Positions 35,435 through 48,100 of a DNA stretch of 64,000 nucleotides are shown piece by piece; position 1 is the first letter of the stretch, and the number at the start of each line of letters is the position of its first letter. Below the pieces are notes generated by a model, which saw only the letters and a program-made list of their open reading frames with translations, did no database searches and was not told the DNA's origin. The stretch comes from Tillus elongatus (Eukaryota > Arthropoda > Insecta > Coleoptera > Cleridae): positions 125,344,223 through 125,408,222 of the forward strand of contig OZ023269.1 of NCBI GenBank assembly GCA_964006375.1, in the 5' to 3' direction. Both the position numbers and the translations under genes were made by a program.

Positions 35435-37349
35435 GGCGCATTGAAAACGAAACAGACCGATTTGCGTCCAGAGAAATTTTTTCTTTAAGAAACTCTGAAA
35501 CACATCAATTTTAATATTGAGGGGACATGTTTTGACATAACACTCAAGTTTGTCACATCAACCTCTTAAGGGTGGTGATAACAAACCTTATATTTTAAAG
35601 AAGGAACATGGATCGAGTGTTACATCATTTGAAAGCTTTTTCTTTTCTGAATTCAGCACGCTAATTTTTTTGGTTATATCAACTCGTTTAAAAATTATTC
35701 ACAGTTGAAGATGCAAAAACGCATTTCACTCATCCCGATAAGAAATGTGCTAATAGTCAATGTTTTGTTGGTTTGTAAACAAAAAATTTACTATCAGAAC
35801 ATTTCTTATCGGAATGAGAGAACTGCGGTTTATTATTTCAGTTTATCGGTCGGTTTGATACTTGATAGTACTACCGAAAATTAATTTCACAATGGTCTAT
35901 TCTGTAAAAGAAAGAGTTGAAATAATTACTCTTTTTTCAAAAACGATGACTGTGCCAACCGTACCGCAAATTTGTTTAGTGAACGACATCCGAACAGACA
36001 TGTTAGCAGAAAATACATTTTGGAGTTAGTTGCAAAGTTTCGACAAAGTGGTTCAGTAGCCAACAAAAAACGGAATCCTGAACGTGAATTTCCGGTTAGA
36101 AATGAGAGTACTTGAAGTTTTAGGACAAATTGCTGCAGACCCAACTTTGAGCACGAGAAAATTGGCCACTGTTTCAAACATCAAAAGAAGAACTATTCGG
36201 CGAATATTGAAGCATAATAAATTTCACCAGTATAAAATTCATCTTGTACAACAACTGAATGAAGATGATTTTTATCGGCGGCTGGAGTTTTGTGAAGTTA
36301 TGACTGCACGACTAGCTGATAACTGGAACTTTCTGTTCAATATCTGTTTTTCAGACGAGTGTACGTTCTTATTAAACTCTACAATTAATCTTCATAATTG
36401 TCGTTATGGGGCAGATAATAATCTAAGAATTTTTCACGAAGTCCACACTCAAACTCCACAGAAATTGAATGTCTCGACTGGCATTTTTGGAGACCATTTA
36501 ATTGGACCAATTTTCCTTGATGGTAATTTGAGTGGCGAAACGTATTTGGAGTTACTAGAAGATATCGTTTACTCTCTACTAATTGACATTGTTGAAAATG
36601 ATAATCGCTATCAAGAAAATCAATTAGTGTTTGAACAAGATGGAGCTGCTTCGCATTTTTCACAACGTGTTAGGGAGTTTTTGAACAGAGAGTCACCAGG
36701 ACAACGGATTGGGCGTAGAGGTGCTTTTAAGTGGCTCCCTAGATCACCGGATTTAACTCCTTTAGACTTCTTTCTATGAGGCCATTTAAAGAGTGTAATT
36801 TACGCAACAGAACCGGAGTCTCTGGAAGAATTACAACGACGCATTGTTGAAGAATGCCGTCTAATAACTCCACAAATGCTCCAGAATGTCAGAGCTCGTT
36901 TTGAACAAAATTTGTACTTTTGTATGGAAGCTGGTGGTCAACAGTTTGAACACTTACTTAACTAAATAAACATTTTTGAACGTTTGGTTTGGTTTTTTAG
37001 TTTTTTAAACGAAAAATTGACTAATTAGTGCATTTCGTATCACACTGAATGAAATACGTTCTTGCAACTCCAACTGTGAATAATTTTTAAACGAGTTAAT
37101 AAAACTTCCAAAAAAATTCGTGTGCTGAATCCAGAAAAGAAAGAGCTTTCAAGTGATGTAACACTCGACCCATGTTCTCCATTTAAAAGATAAGGGTTGT
37201 TATCACCACCCTTAAGGGGTTGATGTGACCAAATTGAGTTTTATGTCAAAACATGTTCCCCTCAATATTAAAATTGACGTGTTTCAGCGTTTCTTAAATT
37301 TTTTTTTCTCGGGACGCAAATCGGTCTGTTTCGTTTTCAATGCGCCCTC

Positions 37350-37352
<3 letters not shown>
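35431..37352 (+). mobile_element. Mariner-like element A (inactive), between (TA)n 35352-35430 and 37353-37431
   Basis: The left end is GGGTGGCGCATTGAAAACGA and the right end TCGTTTTCAATGCGCCCTCC then TG. Inverted repeats run about 340 bp on each side. It is a close relative of element B (44818-46748) in opposite orientation. Confidence 0.85.
35892..36965 (+). pseudogene. Mariner-family transposase, broken copy
   Basis: Compared with the intact copy at 45204-46283, this gene has a one-base deletion in a T-run near 35930 (frame lost after MVYSVKERVEIITLFS), a short deletion near 36108, and a Trp-to-stop change (TGG to TGA) in FFLWGHL near 36777. The catalytic motifs remain readable: CFSDECTF, FEQDGAASH and RSPDLTPLDFF. 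Frame is open from about 36084 to 36776 only. Confidence 0.85.
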
Positions 37353-37430
<78 letters not shown>

Positions 37431-37436
<6 letters not shown>

Positions 37437-37523
37437 ATATAACAAAATAATAATAATTGGAAAATTTTAAACAAAATTGATGTTTTAAGTTTTTTAAGTA
37501 AAATTTTTACAAAGCGCCCCCCT
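37431..37523. repeat. Short segment between two (TA)n tracts, possible mariner-type end
   Basis: It ends CAAAGCGCCCCCCTG next to TA, which resembles the outer end of a TA-inserting element. The second tract spans 37524-37606. Confidence 0.3.
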
Positions 37524-37524
37524 G

Positions 37525-37606
<82 letters not shown>

Positions 37607-37608
<2 letters not shown>

Positions 37609-37684
37609 TTAATAATATTCGTAAAAAAAGCGTTGATCATTTCTACGAAAATTCGCTACCATAACGCACTTGCTGCGTCCAGAT
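37607..37684 (+). mobile_element. Helentron-like right end
   Basis: GAAAATTCGCTACCATAACG then CACTTGCTGCGTCC directly follow the tract and about 60 bp of interior. Confidence 0.55.
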
Positions 37685-38157
37685 TTTTTCTTTAGTATGT
37701 ACTAGAAGACTACCATTAACAACCCTCTATTTATCTCTGTATATTTTTCTACAGCAAAGCTCAATAAACGTTAAAGCTGCATTTTAAAAAGAACACTCTG
37801 AAATAAGTGAAACAAGTTGCATTGTTCAATAAGTATGCTTTAAGTTCGACAATAGTAATTCTGGAAACGTTTCTGGAAAGTCTAAGAAAATGCGGCACAC
37901 TACTTTCTCTAAATCCGTTCATCTAAGATCTGCAAGCTCTACAATTTCCACTTTCTCTCTCTTGATTACGCCCTCTTACATTTGCTTCATCGGCAATTCT
38001 TAATTTATCGTTTTTATTGGCCCTTTATCAGTTTCACCCAAGCTCTCTTATAAAAAAAGACTTACTGTTACAATTTAAGGACAGGGAGTTGCATTTTAGT
38101 TAAATGAGTTCCTCTTCAAGCGGTAGCTCTATAATAGTTAGTTATAATAAAAAAGTC

Positions 38158-38692
38158 TGGACGCAGCAAGTGCGTTATGGTGAATTTTCATAAAAATATT
38201 TTTATTAACAGATATGTCTTTTTTTAATGAAAGCAGGCAGCAAATTTGCCTAAATATTTTTTACACAACATTCTGTTAAAAGCATACATATAATTCAAAT
38301 TATATACCTAATCTGTAATTAAAATTAAAAATAAAATAATTTGTTTGCACGAAAATCCATTACAACTTTATTTTCGACAAATTTCATTTAAAATATATTA
38401 CCTCAATTGATTAATTTTTCATACAAAAATTCTCAAATGTTTTTTCAAAGAAAATTCGCTAATCTAAATAAATTAAATAAATAAAATAACCTATATAGTA
38501 GGAACAACGTACCATATTTTATCAAAATAACTTGTTTGAAAATGTACAAAAATTTTCCGAAAATAAACTTAAAACGTTTCCGCGAAAACTCGTTTCCTAG
38601 CTGAGGAACCTTAGGTTAATAGCAAATTGCGTTATTGAATTTTGAAGCATTTAATGAAAATTCGCTACCAAAACGCACTTACTGCGTCTCGA
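38158..38692. repeat. RE-RE unit, about 535 bp
   Basis: GGACGCAGCAAGTGCGTTAT at 38159 faces AAACGCACTTACTGCGTCTC near 38671-38690. The interior includes both the long-variant segment and the 'gaaaactcgtttcctag' type segment. Confidence 0.55.
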
Positions 38693-38859
38693 TATTTTTT
38701 ACAAACATGCATCATATTTCGATGAAAAATGTAAAAATGCAATAAGGAATGTTGGGCCATCCTGTGTCTGTCAGAATAATTTTATAAGATGCAGGTCAAG
38801 ACACCCTATAGATAATGTATACAATTTTTTCTCGTATCTTGCATAATAACAATTATATT

Positions 38860-38980
38860 GACCTGGATATGAATTCTAGGGGGCCTAGTTTGCGCTTATT
38901 TGAAGAAATCTTTTTAGAATTCAAAAACCGCGGTCTCCTCATTGACGAATCTTTTCTATGAAAATTAGCTAAAAATTATA
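38860..38980 (-). mobile_element. Helentron-like left-end fragment
   Basis: GGATATGAATTCTAGGGGGC is followed by the left end GACGAATC(n)GAAAATTAGCTAAA near 38945-38980. Confidence 0.45.
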
Positions 38981-39279
38981 GACCGTTAAACCATAAACTT
39001 AACTAAGACTACTGCCAATGCATCAGAGAAAGGGTTTATTTGAAATGAATTTTCTGCAAATATTTTAGTAAAATAAAGCGCAATAATGGTTTAAGCTGAA
39101 ACTTAAGGGTTTGCAGAACACTCTTTACACAATCCATATTTCTTTTAGGTTCTTTGCCTTAATGTTACCAATTTTGACGTTTCAAATCGCGACTTTTTAC
39201 GTTTTGAGGATAACCTGAATTAAACTTACAGACCTAAATTTTGGTAAATTGTTCACCCTTTGTAGAAAATTCCCTAAAA

Positions 39280-39605
39280 CAAGCACCTGTGAAGCCACGG
39301 GAAAGGTCTACGACTGTATTAAATATGTAACGGTTTCACTAACCAGATATGCTATTCTAATTAAATTAAGTCTTAAGACTTCCATCTCCTCTTTATGAAA
39401 ATATTTTTTATACAAAAACTCGCTAAAAATTCATCGGAATAACAACAATCAGATTATATAACTGTAAAGTGAAATGAGACTAAAAAATTGGTAAAAAGTA
39501 AAGTCACTAACTAGGATTAGAACTCGTCATGTGGGAGTCGATCATACGATGTATAGGGACCTAGCCCACTGAGCTACGCACTACAGGTATATACTAGCAG
39601 GTATA
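39280..39605 (-). repeat. tRNA-derived SINE-like repeat adjoining a Helentron-like left end
   Basis: The minus strand carries A-box TAGCTCAGTGG and B-box-like GAGTTCTAATCC (39500-39580). The body then ends CGTGGCTTCACAGGTGCTTG followed by TTTTAGGGAATTTTC near 39262-39285. Copies are at 47770-48100 and 55372-55700. Confidence 0.6.
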
Positions 39606-39784
39606 TACAGCATAGCTCAAGGTTTTACAATTTACAGAAAACAATTTTAAGTTTCAGCGTCAACCGTCATTGTCCTTCATTTTAGTAAAATATTTCCGTA
39701 AATTTCATTTCAAGTAAACCCTTTCTCTAATGCTTTGGCGGTAGTTTTAGTTAAGTTTATAATTTAACAGTCTGTAATTTCTAG

Positions 39785-40021
<237 letters not shown>

Positions 40022-40103
40022 CACATTTCTACGGTAAAGCTCATTATCATTGTTGTTATACAAGATGCGAGAAAAAGTTGTATACGTTAACTATAGGGTG
40101 TCT

Positions 40104-40380
40104 AAGTACGTCGGGTAAACAAAAAGATCGATTGGAGTTAGATTCAAAGAACACTTAGCCCAATTACGTTACGGTACTATAGATAGATCTACGACATATT
40201 TGGGATAAGAATCATCACGTTAATGAAGATAATCTGAAATTAATAAAAAATGTTAAACAACCAGGACAGCTAAATTCATTCGAAAGTATATATATTGCGA
40301 AATATAGTTACAACAAAAATTGTTTGAACATGGCACCACCGCCGATTACGAGCCACCTGATTGATTGCTTCGCTAAATAA
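40104..40380 (+). pseudogene. GIY-YIG endonuclease domain of a Penelope-like element
   Basis: The first frame reads KYVG, a stop, then TKRSIGVRFKEHLAQLRYG. After a one-base frame change it reads HIWDKNHHVNEDNLKLIKNV, then FESIYIAKYSYNKNC and a stop at 40378-40380. This fits the C-terminal GIY-YIG nuclease of Penelope-like retroelements: the second half of the domain with its Arg (RF.EH) and Glu (FESIYI). The stop looks like a CAA to TAA change in the usual YVGQT. The GIY part and the reverse transcriptase are absent. Confidence 0.7.
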
Positions 40381-40750
40381 AAATTCCCACGTTTTTAACA
40401 CGTCCTAGAGATAACATAATAATACAGATAGTTCCGACAAAGCAAGCTATGTTAATTTAGGTGTCGTTGAACCTTTCCAAAATTACTAAAGATGGACACA
40501 TTATAGATAAGTTAGTAGGGACAGTGAAGACCTCGTCCCGCGATAAAAATACAATACACTACAGAATTTGCCTGCGTTTATTTTCCCATCTCAGTTCGGT
40601 CCCTTTACCTAAGATCCGGTATATAAGGTGATGTTAGTTTTTAAAATAGTAGAATTTTTCATCCTCTGATGACGCTAACTTGGTTAGTGAAACGATCGTC
40701 AGGTCTTTTTTAAAATGTGTTGTGGTGATTTGGGTTCTCCAAGTGTACTT
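40104..40750 (+). mobile_element. 5'-truncated Penelope-like element (GIY-YIG end and 3' tail)
   Basis: The insertion breaks a repeat whose uninterrupted versions read TATAGGGTGTCTTGAGCTGC at 48820 and 56352. After GGTGTCT the coding end begins, and after GTACTTGTGG the repeat resumes with AGCTGCATTTTATAAAATTA. The tail includes TGATGACGCTAACTTGGTTA and GTGAAACGATCGTCAGGTC near 40667-40705, which labels other tails in this window as Penelope-type. Confidence 0.7.
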
Positions 40751-40899
40751 GTGGAGCTGCATTTTATAAAATTATTTTGACAATCACAGGTGACTGATAA
40801 GTCGTTGGTGATACCTACAAATTTTTTTCGAACACCCTTATATTATTGCATTGTTGCATTTTTTATCGAATGACGATGCATGCTTGCAAGCAAAAAAAT

Positions 40900-41157
40900 C
40901 GAGACGCAGCAAGTGCGTTTTGGTAGCGGATTTTCATTAAATGCCTCAATATTCTATAATTCAATTTGCTTTTCAACCCAAGGTTGTTGGCTAGGAAACC
41001 AGTTTTCTCAGAAGCGTTTTTAGTTTATTTTCGGTACATTTTTGTAGGTTTTCAAACAATAACAATACATATAATAAAAATAAATTATTTTGATAAAATA
41101 CGGGACATTGTTTCTACTATATATGTTATAACGGTAACCAGATCGATGCCTGCTTGC
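40900..41157 (-). repeat. Left part of an RE-RE unit, split by mariner C
   Basis: GAGACGCAGCAAGTGCGTTT lies near 40900 with the usual interior. The matching right end ATAACGCATTTGCTGCGTCC lies near 43416-43435 beyond mariner C. The (TA)n tracts 41158-41225 and 43293-43367 mark the insertion site. Confidence 0.5.
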
Positions 41158-41225
<68 letters not shown>

Positions 41226-41228
<3 letters not shown>

Positions 41229-43289
41229 TGTGGAACAGCCAAATGGAATAAATTCGATAACGGATAAATGAGGGCGTGTTGGGAAAAACGCTTGGACACG
41301 TCGATTTGTATTTTTAACTGCGCATCTTTTTCAAGAAAAAAAAATTATATAGGGTGCGTCATGTGACAGTGGCCAATACCAACTTTCTTATTTTAAATAC
41401 AAGCCCCTGTATATTATTAATTTTTTGGATTCTTCAGAAAATTCTAGACATAATTCATGTACAATGTTCTATACCTATCTTCAACTGTTTCGGAAATATT
41501 AAGTATTTTCAGATTTATTACAAAAATTAACATTAAAAATAGAAAATTATTTTATTTCACAAATTCGCTACATTGCATTCAATACTTATTTCCCATTCAG
41601 CTCTTGATAATGAGAAAGTAAACAAAAACCATTCCTGCGTTTCTTTTTACTGATATGAAATGAAACAAAAACAAAAACAGTTTTCTTTCTGTTCGTATAA
41701 AACTCGTAGCCTTAGCAACTTGTTGTCTGCCTGCATGACAGTAGTGATTAGTGTCAGTGCTATTGTCGTTTGAATTTCGTTAACTGTACGTAATAATATC
41801 AGAAAAATGGTTCATTTAACAGAAATGCACAAAATAACCATTCTACAAATGATTGGTTATGGAGATAACACACGGACACAGATGGAAGTGTCTCGCTTAT
41901 TTCAGGAAAAATTTCCAAATTTGCCGCCTGTATCCCAAGGAACAATTAGCAAAATAGAAAAGCAGTTTCGCGAGCTTGGTCATGTGAGACAGATAAAAAA
42001 AGTAGCTGCCAATGCAGTAAGTGATGATACGAAATTGGATATTACGCTTGAGTTTCAAGAAAACCCACATACTTCTGGTCGACAAGCAGCCCAACTATTC
42101 AACGTTAGCCACACAGCAATTTTTCGAACATTAAAGGAAAGTAAAATGCATCCCTATAAAATGATACCAACTCAGGAGCTCATGGAGGACGATTTCGATA
42201 GGAGAACGTATTTTTGTGAACAAATGATGGCAATGTTAGATAACAATGTGATCCAATTAGAAGATGTTTTGTTTTCTGATGAGAGCACATTTACACTTCA
42301 CGGTCATGTTAATCGTCAAAATTGCCGCTATTGGTCTAATGAGAATCCTCATTGGATTAGAGAGGAACATCCGCAATATCCTGAAAAAGTTAATGTTTGG
42401 GCAGGAATTGTTGGAAATCATATCGTAGGTCCCTTTTTCATTGATGGCAACTTGAATGGGGATAAATATTTAGAACTGCTCCAAAATAATGTCGTGCCAA
42501 CTTTGACAAACTTATATCCAGATCCAGCAAACCCACAAGTTCCTGCCAATAAAATATGGTTTCAGCAAGATGGAGCACCGCCCCATTACCAAATCAATGT
42601 CCGGCAGTACCTGAACCAAATTTTTCCAAATCGGTGGATAGGGAGGCGCGGATCGATAGAATGGCCAGCACGATCTCCTGATCTGTCGCTATTAGACTAC
42701 TTTTTGTGGGGATATGTCAAAAGTATTGTATACAAAACTAAGCCCCTCAACTTAGATGACTTAAAAAGACGAATCACGCTTGCGATTAGATCAGTCACGC
42801 CTGAGATGTTGAGTAATGTTAGAAGACATTTCTGTACCAGATTAGCATGTTGCCAAGATGTTCGTGGCGAGCATTTTGAACATTTACTACATTGACATTA
42901 ATTTTTTTTTGTTTTTTTAAATTATTAAGAAATAATCAGTATTTCTTATTAGAATTTGTGAAATAAAATAATTTTCTATTTTTAATGTTAATTTTTGTAA
43001 TAAATCTGAAAATACTTAATATTTCCGAAACAGTTGAAGATAGGTATAGGACATTGTACATGAATTATGTCTAGAATTTTCTGAAGAATCCAAAAAATTA
43101 ATAATATACAGGGGCTTGTATTTAAAATAAGAAAGTTGGTATTGGCCACTGTCACATGACGCACCCTATATAATTTTTTTTTCTTGAAAAAGATGCGCAG
43201 TTAAAAATACAAATCGACGTGTCCAAGCGTTTTTCCCAACACGCCCTCATTTATCCGTTATCGAATTTATTCCATTTGGCGGTTCCACA

Positions 43290-43292
<3 letters not shown>
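41226..43292 (+). mobile_element. Mariner-like element C, complete, 341-bp inverted repeats
   Basis: It starts CAGTGTGGAACAGCC and ends GGCGGTTCCACACTG, with TA on both sides. The arms 41226-41566 and 42952-43292 have equal length and differ at very few positions by eye, so it is probably young. It encodes one open transposase. Confidence 0.92.
41807..42895 (+). CDS. Mariner-superfamily transposase (DD41D by count), 362 residues, intact
   Basis: It catalyses cut-and-paste transposition of element C. The N-terminal part (about 1-120) is a two-helix-turn-helix DNA-binding region: MHKITILQMIGYGDNTRTQM and SGRQAAQLFNVSHTAIFRTL. The catalytic core has LFSDESTF (Asp 158), WFQQDGAPPHY (Asp 255) and ARSPDLSLLDYFLWG (Asp 297); 41 residues separate the last two. 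Length is normal for the family. The ATG at 41807 is the first in frame after the 5' repeat and the stop lies 57 bp before the 3' repeat. No intron and no disruption seen. DD41D-type mariners are known; the exact named family is not asserted. Confidence 0.92.
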   Translation: MVHLTEMHKITILQMIGYGDNTRTQMEVSRLFQEKFPNLPPVSQGTISKIEKQFRELGHVRQIKKVAANAVSDDTKLDITLEFQENPHTSGRQAAQLFNVSHTAIFRTLKESKMHPYKMIPTQELMEDDFDRRTYFCEQMMAMLDNNVIQLEDVLFSDESTFTLHGHVNRQNCRYWSNENPHWIREEHPQYPEKVNVWAGIVGNHIVGPFFIDGNLNGDKYLELLQNNVVPTLTNLYPDPANPQVPANKIWFQQDGAPPHYQINVRQYLNQIFPNRWIGRRGSIEWPARSPDLSLLDYFLWGYVKSIVYKTKPLNLDDLKRRITLAIRSVTPEMLSNVRRHFCTRLACCQDVRGEHFEHLLH

Positions 43293-43371
<79 letters not shown>

Positions 43372-43434
43372 TTATTTATTTACTATTAAAAACATAATTA
43401 AGCAAATTCATTTCCATAACGCATTTGCTGCGTC

Positions 43435-44817
<1,383 letters not shown>

Positions 44818-46743
44818 CAGGGTGGCGCATTCAAAACGAAACAGACCGATTTGCGTGCAGAGGAATTTTTTTTAAGAAACGCTGAAACAAGTCAATTTTG
44901 ATATTGAGGGGGACATGTTTTGACATAAAACTCAACTTTGTCACATCAACCCCTTAAGGGTGGTGATAGCAACCCTTATATTTTAAATAGGGAAGATGGG
45001 TCGAGTGTTACATCATTTGAAAGCTCTTTCTTTTCTGAATTCAGCACACTAATTTTTTGGAAGTTTTATTAACTCGTTTAAAAATTATTCACAGTTGGTG
45101 TTGCAAGAACGTATTTCATTCATCGTGATAAGAGATGCACTAATTAGTCAATTTTTCGTTAAAAAAAAACTAAAAACAAAACCAAACGTTCAAAAATGTA
45201 TATTCAGTTAAGTAAGTGTTCAAATTGTTGACCACCAGCTTCCATAGAAAAGTACAAATTTTGTTCAAAACGAGCTCTGACATTCTGGAGCATTTGTGGA
45301 GTTATTAGACGGCATTCTTCAACAATGCGTCGTCGTAATTCTTCCAGAGACTCCGGTTCTGTTGCGAAAATCCTACTCTTTAAATGGCCCCATAGAAAGA
45401 AGTCTAAATGAGTTATATCCGGTGATCTAGGGAGCCACTCAAAAGCACCTCTACGCCCAATCCGTTGTCCTGGTGACTCTCTGTTCAAAAACTTCCTAAC
45501 ACGTTGTGAAAAATGCGAAGCAGCTCCATCTTGTTCAAACACTAATTGATTTTCTTGATAGCGATCATCATTTTCAACAATGCCAATTAGTAGAGAGTAA
45601 ACGATATCTTCTAGTAACTCCAAATACGTTTCGCCACTCAAATTGCCATCAAGAAAAATTGGTCCGATTAAACGGTCTCCAAAAATGCCAGTCCAGACAT
45701 TCAATTTCTGTGGAGTTCGAGTGTGGACTTCGTGAAAAATTCTTGGATTATTATCTGCCCAATAACGACAATTATGACGATTGACTGTAGAGTTTAATAA
45801 GAACGTACACTCGTCTGAAAAACAGATATTGAACAGAAAGTTCCAGTTATCAGCTATTCGTGCAGTCATAACTTTACAAAACTCTAGCCGCCGATAAAAA
45901 TCATCTTCATTCAGTTGTTGTACAAGATGAATTTTATACGGGTGAAATTTATGATGCTTCAATATTCGCTGAATAGTTCTTCTTTTGATGTTTGAAACAG
46001 TGGCCAATTTTCTCGTGCTCAAAGTTGGGTCTGCAGCAATTTGTCCTAAAACTTCAATCTCAGTAGTCTCATTTATAACCGGAAATTCACGTTCAGGATC
46101 CCGTTTTTTGTTGGCTACTGAACCAAATTGTCGAAACTTTGCAACTAACTGCAAATTGTATTTTCTGTTAACATGTCTGTTCGGATGTCGTTCATTAAAC
46201 AAATTTACAGCACGGTTGGCACAGTCATCGTTTTTGAAAAAAATAGTAATTATTTTAACTCTTTTTTCTACAGAATACACCATTGTGAAATTAATTTTCG
46301 GTAGTACTATCAAGTATCAAACCGAGCGATAAACTGAAATGATAAACCGCATTTCTCTCATTCCGATAAGAAATGTTCTGATAGTCAATTTTTTGTTTAC
46401 AAACCAACAAAACATTGACTATCAGCACATTTCTGATCGGAATGAGTGAAATGCGTTTTAGCATCTTCAACTGTGAATAATTTTTAAACGAGTTGATAAA
46501 ACTTCCAAAAAAATTAGTGTGCTGAATTCAGAAAAGAAAGAGCTTTCAAATGATGTAACACTCGACCCATGTTCCCTATTTAAAATATAAGGGTTGTTAT
46601 CACCACCCTTAAGGGGTTGATGTGACAAAGTTGAGTTTTATGTCAAAACATGTGCCCCTCAATATTAAAATTGACGTATTTCAGCGTTTCTTAAAAAAAA
46701 TATTCTCTGGACGCAAATTGGTCTGTTTCGTTTTCAATGCGTC

Positions 46744-46748
<5 letters not shown>
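44818..46748 (-). mobile_element. Mariner-like element B, transposase open
   Basis: The outer ends are CAGGGTGGCGCATTC at 44818 and GAATGCG-like TGCGTCACCCT at 46748, with TA flanks. Inverted repeats run about 340 bp. It is the same family as the broken element A. Confidence 0.88.
45204..46283 (-). CDS. Mariner-superfamily transposase (DD41D by count), 359 residues, intact frame
   Basis: The start chosen is ATG at 46281-46283 (MVYSVEKRVKIITIFF), matching element A; a longer frame begins 10 codons upstream. The N-terminal DNA-binding region includes RKLATVSNIKRRTIQRILKH. Catalytic motifs are ICFSDECTF (Asp 157), VFEQDGAASH (Asp 252) and PRSPDITHLDFFLWG (Asp 294), again 41 residues between the last two. 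The Pro of the usual SPDLTPLD is His here, which could weaken activity. The frame is otherwise uninterrupted. Confidence 0.9.
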   Translation of the reverse strand: MVYSVEKRVKIITIFFKNDDCANRAVNLFNERHPNRHVNRKYNLQLVAKFRQFGSVANKKRDPEREFPVINETTEIEVLGQIAADPTLSTRKLATVSNIKRRTIQRILKHHKFHPYKIHLVQQLNEDDFYRRLEFCKVMTARIADNWNFLFNICFSDECTFLLNSTVNRHNCRYWADNNPRIFHEVHTRTPQKLNVWTGIFGDRLIGPIFLDGNLSGETYLELLEDIVYSLLIGIVENDDRYQENQLVFEQDGAASHFSQRVRKFLNRESPGQRIGRRGAFEWLPRSPDITHLDFFLWGHLKSRIFATEPESLEELRRRIVEECRLITPQMLQNVRARFEQNLYFSMEAGGQQFEHLLN

Positions 46749-46831
<83 letters not shown>

Positions 46832-46844
46832 TATATATATATAT

Positions 46845-46904
<60 letters not shown>
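46749..46904. repeat. (TA)n microsatellite with GATA interruptions
   Basis: It continues the TA target of mariner B; TAGA interruptions lie near 46829 and 46845. Confidence 0.95.
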
Positions 46905-46909
<5 letters not shown>

Positions 46910-47226
46910 TCCTGATTTAACGAGGAGTCAAGGGACCAGCAATAATATCTACTAAAATCCGGAGCTCGTTATATTAGAACTAAGAAGTAACTACAAAAAA
47001 TATAGGTATGTACATACCTATATGTAAATGTACAAACCGGACTACTCCCCTGTAACGCTTTCCAACAATATTGAAAGTCAACTGTAACTGCCTAGTTTGA
47101 ATGAACAAATTTATTCGCATAAAAAGACACATCTCTGTATATACTGTACATTATTACTTAATATAACTTTATACAAATCATAAAAAGTAGTCTGTGATTT
47201 TCATCTGTACTGTCGGTTTTTCTGTT
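46905..47226. other. Spacer with a possible Tigger-like MITE
   Basis: GATTTAACGAGGAGTCAAGG (46915) and AGCTCGTTATATTAGAAC resemble Tigger-type end motifs, but no clear pair of inverted ends was found. Confidence 0.25.
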
Positions 47227-47333
47227 TATGAATTCACTAATAAGGAAATCCCGACTTTTGGATTTTGAAAAAATTTCTTCAAATGACCGTGAACTAGGCC
47301 CCCTAGAACCCATATCTAGGGTCATTTTTATAT

Positions 47334-47407
<74 letters not shown>

Positions 47408-47460
47408 TAAACTGACCCTGGATATGGGTTCTAGAGGGCCTAGTTCGCGGTCAAATTTTT
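47227..47460 (+). mobile_element. Helentron-like fragments on both sides of (TA)n 47337-47402
   Basis: On the left, ATTCACTAATAAGGAAATCC leads to TAGGCCCCCTAGAACCC in plus orientation. On the right, GACCCTGGATATGGGTTCTA and GAGGGCCTAGTTCGCGG read in reverse. The tract thus joins two left-side sequences in inverted orientation. Confidence 0.5.
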
Positions 47461-47761
47461 TCATCGGGAGAATCCTGTCTGCCAAAATTGAGATCTCTAT
47501 CTTAAAAGACAAAAAAGTTAGATGTAAATTAATCTTTAATTAATTAAATCAGATTCAAGAAAGTTAAAACGTCAAAATTGATTGAATACAAATGTGAGTG
47601 AAAAATACTACAAGAAATGACTAACAAGCTCCTAGATCTGTGTCTAAGTCGTTATTTTTCTTTGATTTCGTTAAAATATGAGCAAAAAATCCATTGTAAA
47701 TCAAAATGGTTTTGTGTAAATTGTAAAACAATTAACATGTATTATGGGATATACCTGCTAG

Positions 47762-48100
47762 TACATACATGTCGAGCGTAGCTCAGTGGGCTAAGTGCCT
47801 GTAGATCGGATAATGGACTCCTACATGACGAGTTCTAATCCTAGTTAGTGACTTTACTTCATATCATTTTCTTTAGTCTCATTTCACTTTACCGTTATTT
47901 AATCAGATTGCTGTTATTCCGATGAATTTTTAACCGAGTTTTTGTATAAAAAATAATAATCTGAGAAACATGAGATAAAAGTTTTACGACTTAATTCAAT
48001 TTGAATAGCATATCTGGTTATTTGTTCTTGGCCTAATTTAGTGAAACCGTTCCATATTTAATACAGTCGTAGACCTTTTCCGTGGCTTCACAAGTGCTTG
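47762..48100 (+). repeat. tRNA-derived SINE-like repeat, joined to a Helentron-like left end
   Basis: A-box TAGCTCAGTGG (47774-47784) and GAGTTCTAATCC (about 47830) form the head. The body ends GTGGCTTCACAAGTGCTTG, running directly into TTTTAGTGAATTTTC at 48099. Confidence 0.65.

Noticed and set aside
45506..45784. Plus-strand 92-codon open frame and its twin at 36385-36663
   Set aside because: Antisense shadow of the mariner transposase.
47770..47850. Possible functional tRNA gene
   Set aside because: B-box GAGTTCTAATCC deviates from the consensus and the segment recurs three times with the same flanking body.
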